A stretch of DNA of 18,202 bases from Baffinella frigidus (lineage: Eukaryota > Cryptophyceae > Cryptomonadales > Baffinellaceae): positions 194,713 to 212,914 of the forward strand of contig MU647075.1 in the NCBI GenBank assembly GCA_026770585.1. Reading direction: 5' to 3'. A model generated the notes under the pieces. It was not told the DNA's origin, did no database searches, and saw only the letters and a list, made by a program, of their open reading frames with translations. Both the position numbers and the translations under genes were made by a program. Below, one piece after another: positions 16,475-18,202 of this stretch. Every line of letters starts with the position of its first letter. Position 1 is the stretch's first letter.

Positions 16475-16664
16475 GGTGGCGGACATGTGCCGCGGACTCG
16501 AGGAGCCGTGGCGGGAGGAGCGGCGAGACGCGTGGGGCTCGGGCGGCGATGCTCAGGAGGAGCGCGAGGAGGATGAGGCGCCACGGGGTCGGAGGCCGGC
16601 CCTGACGCGCATCGCAGGGAACGCTGAGTCCGTCGTGGTGGAGTCTCGGGGGGCTGGGGGGAAG
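16475..16664 (+). CDS. Possible internal exon, charged low-complexity
   Basis: Preceded by CCCCTGACAG (AG at 16473-16474) and followed by GGGGAAG|GTTCGG. Read with one leading base it encodes VADMCRGLEEPWREERRDAW, then an acidic stretch (AQEEREEDEAPRG) and NAESVVVESRGAGG. The composition resembles the upstream + strand coiled-coil protein, so it may be a 3' exon of that gene, but I found no phase-2 donor that proves it. No domain recognised. Confidence 0.4.
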
Positions 16665-16735
16665 GTTCGGGGGGGCACGCGCGTGCGGGGGGGGGGGGTG
16701 AGTGGGATATGTATTGAGAGGAACGGTCGGTGACA

Positions 16736-16964
16736 CGTTGTTAAGATTTAAGAAACGCAGGAGAAACTTTCGGTCTGTTTCTTAATCCTCGGTTTCACTG
16801 CGCTCGCTGCTCTCGCTGCCCCCCCCCTCCCCGTCGCGCTCTCCCCCCTTCCCCTCCATCACTCTCAGATCCAGATTCGACGTCAGTGGTCTCCTCTCCC
16901 TGACGACTATTCAGGGTTCTCGCACTCAGAGATCTTGCCGTCGGACTCGAAGAAGTCGTCAACA
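16736..16964. other. Spacer, weak minus-strand exon candidate
   Basis: On the minus strand 16963-16913 reads VDDFFESDGKISECENPE followed by a stop, right next to the family 2 element at 16965. This could be the tail of a C-terminal exon but is too short to judge. AAGAAACGCAGGA occurs near 16749 and again near 17248. Confidence 0.3.
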
Positions 16965-17069
16965 TATCCCTCAAGTGGCGAGGCGGTCAAAATTGACCGC
17001 CAAGAGGTCCTAGGCAGGTCCTAGGACCCTACAGTAGGACGTACGAGCCTACTGGCCACTTAAGGGATA
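16965..17069. mobile_element. Family 2 palindromic element, copy 2 (105 bp)
   Basis: Ends TATCCCTCAAGTGGC and GCCACTTAAGGGATA, same length as the copy at 7683-7787, with internal GGTCAAAATTGACC palindrome. Its terminal TA is shared with the next family 1 element. Confidence 0.8.
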
Positions 17070-17192
17070 CCGGGGTACCTCGCTCATAAGAAAGAACCCC
17101 CCCCCGCCTAGGACCAGCATACAGCTGTAGAGCCCTAGACATCGTCCTACTGTAAGGTCCTATGGGGCAGGCGGCTCCTTGTGAACGAAACA
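17068..17192. mobile_element. Family 1 palindromic element, copy 5 (diverged)
   Basis: Left end CCGGGGTACCTCGCTCATAA is well kept; the core and right end are eroded (CTCCTTGTGAACGAAACATA). A lone right end of the same family (GACGAGGTACCCCTGTA) occurs again at 17343-17359. Confidence 0.7.
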
Positions 17193-17380
17193 TAATTGAG
17201 CTAAGAAATTCTTGGGAAACCGGTCGGTGGCGTGTTGTTGTCTATTAAGAAACGCAGGAAAAATGGCCGGTGGCACGTTCTTCAAAACCAAGAACCGCCA
17301 CCCCTCAAAAACGCTTTGTTCTTATTAGAACCGTTTCTCAAGGACGAGGTACCCCTGTACCCCGCACAGGCCCCCCTCCT
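17193..17380. other. Spacer with a solitary family 1 end
   Basis: Contains only a repeated GAAACGCAGGA motif and the orphan family 1 right end at 17343-17359. No gene is supported. Confidence 0.5.
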
Positions 17381-17695
17381 CGAATCTCAGCCCCTCTACT
17401 CACACCAACTGTCGCGCGATCCGCCTGTGCATATTCTGCATTGCTTCTAGCAGCGTGTGGCCTGTTCCTTTAGGTCCTGTAGGTTCTTCGAACTCCCAAC
17501 AGAGGCGGACACTGCAACTTGTTCTGCAGAAAAGCCATGCTTCCTTTCCGCCGAATCGCAGCCCCTCTACTCGCCAAAACCGCCATGCGGTCCGTCTGTA
17601 CATATCCTACACCGCTGGCGTGCAACCTACTCCCCCAAAAAGCGGCCTGCCCCCTCCCTTGCCTGTACATATCCTACACCGCTGGCGTGTAGCCT
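17381..17695. repeat. 171-bp tandem repeat, about two units plus a fragment
   Basis: CGAATCnCAGCCCCTCTACT begins at 17381 and again at 17552. Each unit continues with a CCGnCTGTnCATAT..GC segment, and a third fragment (CCTGTACATATCCTACACCG) lies at 17662-17695. The first unit contains dispersed repeat D (17467-17540). Confidence 0.7.
17467..17540. repeat. Dispersed repeat D, copy 3
   Basis: Matches the copies at 5972 and 6246: CCTTTAGGTCCTGTAGGTTC, CTCCCAACAGAGGCGGACAC and CTGCAGAAAAGCCAT. Confidence 0.7.
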
Positions 17696-17815
17696 ACAGG
17701 GGTACCTTGCTCATAAAAAAATGCACCTTCCTAGGGCCCTACAGTAGGCCTATGCCTAGGGCCCTACGGCGGTCCTAGGGGGAAAGCAGTTTCTTATGAG
17801 CGAGGAACCCCTGTA
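17695..17815. mobile_element. Family 1 palindromic element, copy 6
   Basis: TA on both flanks; ends CAGGGGTACCTTGCTCATAA and the near-complement ACAGGGGTTCCTCGCTCATA. The right TA is the left TA of the next copy. Confidence 0.85.
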
Positions 17816-17935
17816 CAGGGATACCTCGCTCATAAGAAAGCGCCACACCCTAGGAACCTACAGTGGGTCCATGCCTAGTGCCCTACGACGGTCCTAGGGG
17901 GGGGGGGCGCTCTTTTACGAGCAAAATACCCCTGT
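17814..17935. mobile_element. Family 1 palindromic element, copy 7
   Basis: Tandem to copy 6, sharing one TA. The right arm is diverged (TTTTACGAGCAAAATACCCC). It ends 16 bases beyond the stop codon of the exon at 17952-18089. Confidence 0.85.
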
Positions 17936-17951
17936 ACCCCCCCACAGAGCG

Positions 17952-18089
17952 TCACTTGCCCCCCCCGCCGCCGTGGCCACCGATCCACTTCCCAAAGCCG
18001 AGGTCGCCATCGTCGAAAGTCCCCTTGGACTTGTACTCCTTGGCCGTGGCGCCTAGCCCCGTGACACGCAGGGGGTCGGCGGGACGCCC
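17952..18089 (-). CDS. Terminal exon of an unidentified minus-strand gene
   Basis: After a CCCAAACCCAG acceptor (AG at 18091-18090) the minus strand reads 45 codons to a TGA: GRPADPLRVTGLGATAKEYK, SKGTFDDGDLGFGKWIGGHG, then GGGGK. The mix of charged and aromatic residues is protein-like and the Gly-rich tail is a natural end. A later acceptor (GGGGCTAG, AG at 18054-18053) is possible. I do not recognise the protein; upstream exons lie outside the window. Confidence 0.55.
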   Translation of the reverse strand, partial: GRPADPLRVTGLGATAKEYKSKGTFDDGDLGFGKWIGGHGGGGGK

Positions 18090-18091
18090 CT

Positions 18092-18202
18092 GGGTTTGGG
18101 GTTTGGGATTTTGGGTTTGGGGTTTGGGGTGTGGGGTGTGGGGTGTGGGGTGCGGGGTGCGGGGTGTGGGGTTTGGGGTTTGGGGTTTGGGGTTTGGGGT
18201 TT
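18092..18202. repeat. Telomere-like array, GGGGTTT variant
   Basis: GGGGTTTGGGGTTT and GGGGTGTGGGGTGC units to the window edge; C-rich in the sense direction of the minus-strand exon that follows it. Confidence 0.85.

Overview
The window looks like nuclear DNA of a eukaryotic microbe, most likely an alga or related protist. Genes are GC-rich and split by spliceosomal introns (GT-AG, plus one apparent GC-AG). Telomere-type TTTAGGG heptamers and their variants fill introns and spacers, and short palindromic transposable elements are common. TTTAGGG is shared by green algae, dinoflagellates and others, so I do not assign a lineage.

Left part (1-3671). A partial ankyrin-repeat reading frame enters from the left edge on the + strand. 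It meets, tail to tail, a minus-strand gene that I rebuilt from seven exons (3005 down to 210). All six junctions agree in phase. Its product has a basic N-terminus, a J-like domain with an HPD motif, and a C-terminal domain resembling the TCAIM family (DUF4460/DUF4461), mitochondrial proteins in animals. Four of its introns are largely made of telomere-like heptamers, each intron with its own variant. Upstream of its start lies a 0.6-kb foldback element.

Middle part (3672-8300). A telomere-like array flips orientation near 3799, then about 2.1 kb of degenerate GGGTTTA repeat follows. After it come dispersed repeats, microsatellites and the first copies of three inverted-repeat element families.

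Core (7739-12635, minus strand). This is the most interesting locus. Separate exons encode an all-helical N-terminal region resembling a TRF-homology (TRFH) domain, a disordered basic/acidic linker with a nuclear-type signal, and a C-terminal Myb domain with a telobox (VDVKDKWRN). If the exons form one gene, it encodes a TRF-type double-strand telomere-binding protein in a window packed with interstitial telomeric sequence. One junction (about 10629 to 10117) is unresolved.

Right part (12636-18202). A divergent + strand gene (about 12801-15446) encodes a long low-complexity protein with one good coiled coil. It shares a 165-bp spacer, with an AT-rich palindrome, with the telobox gene. Downstream are tandemly duplicated nested elements, a possible + strand exon at 16475-16664, a cluster of TA-flanked palindromic elements, and a terminal exon of another minus-strand gene (17952-18089). 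The window ends in a GGGGTTT-type array.

All gene models are hand-spliced from sequence; family names rest on remembered motif patterns, not searches.
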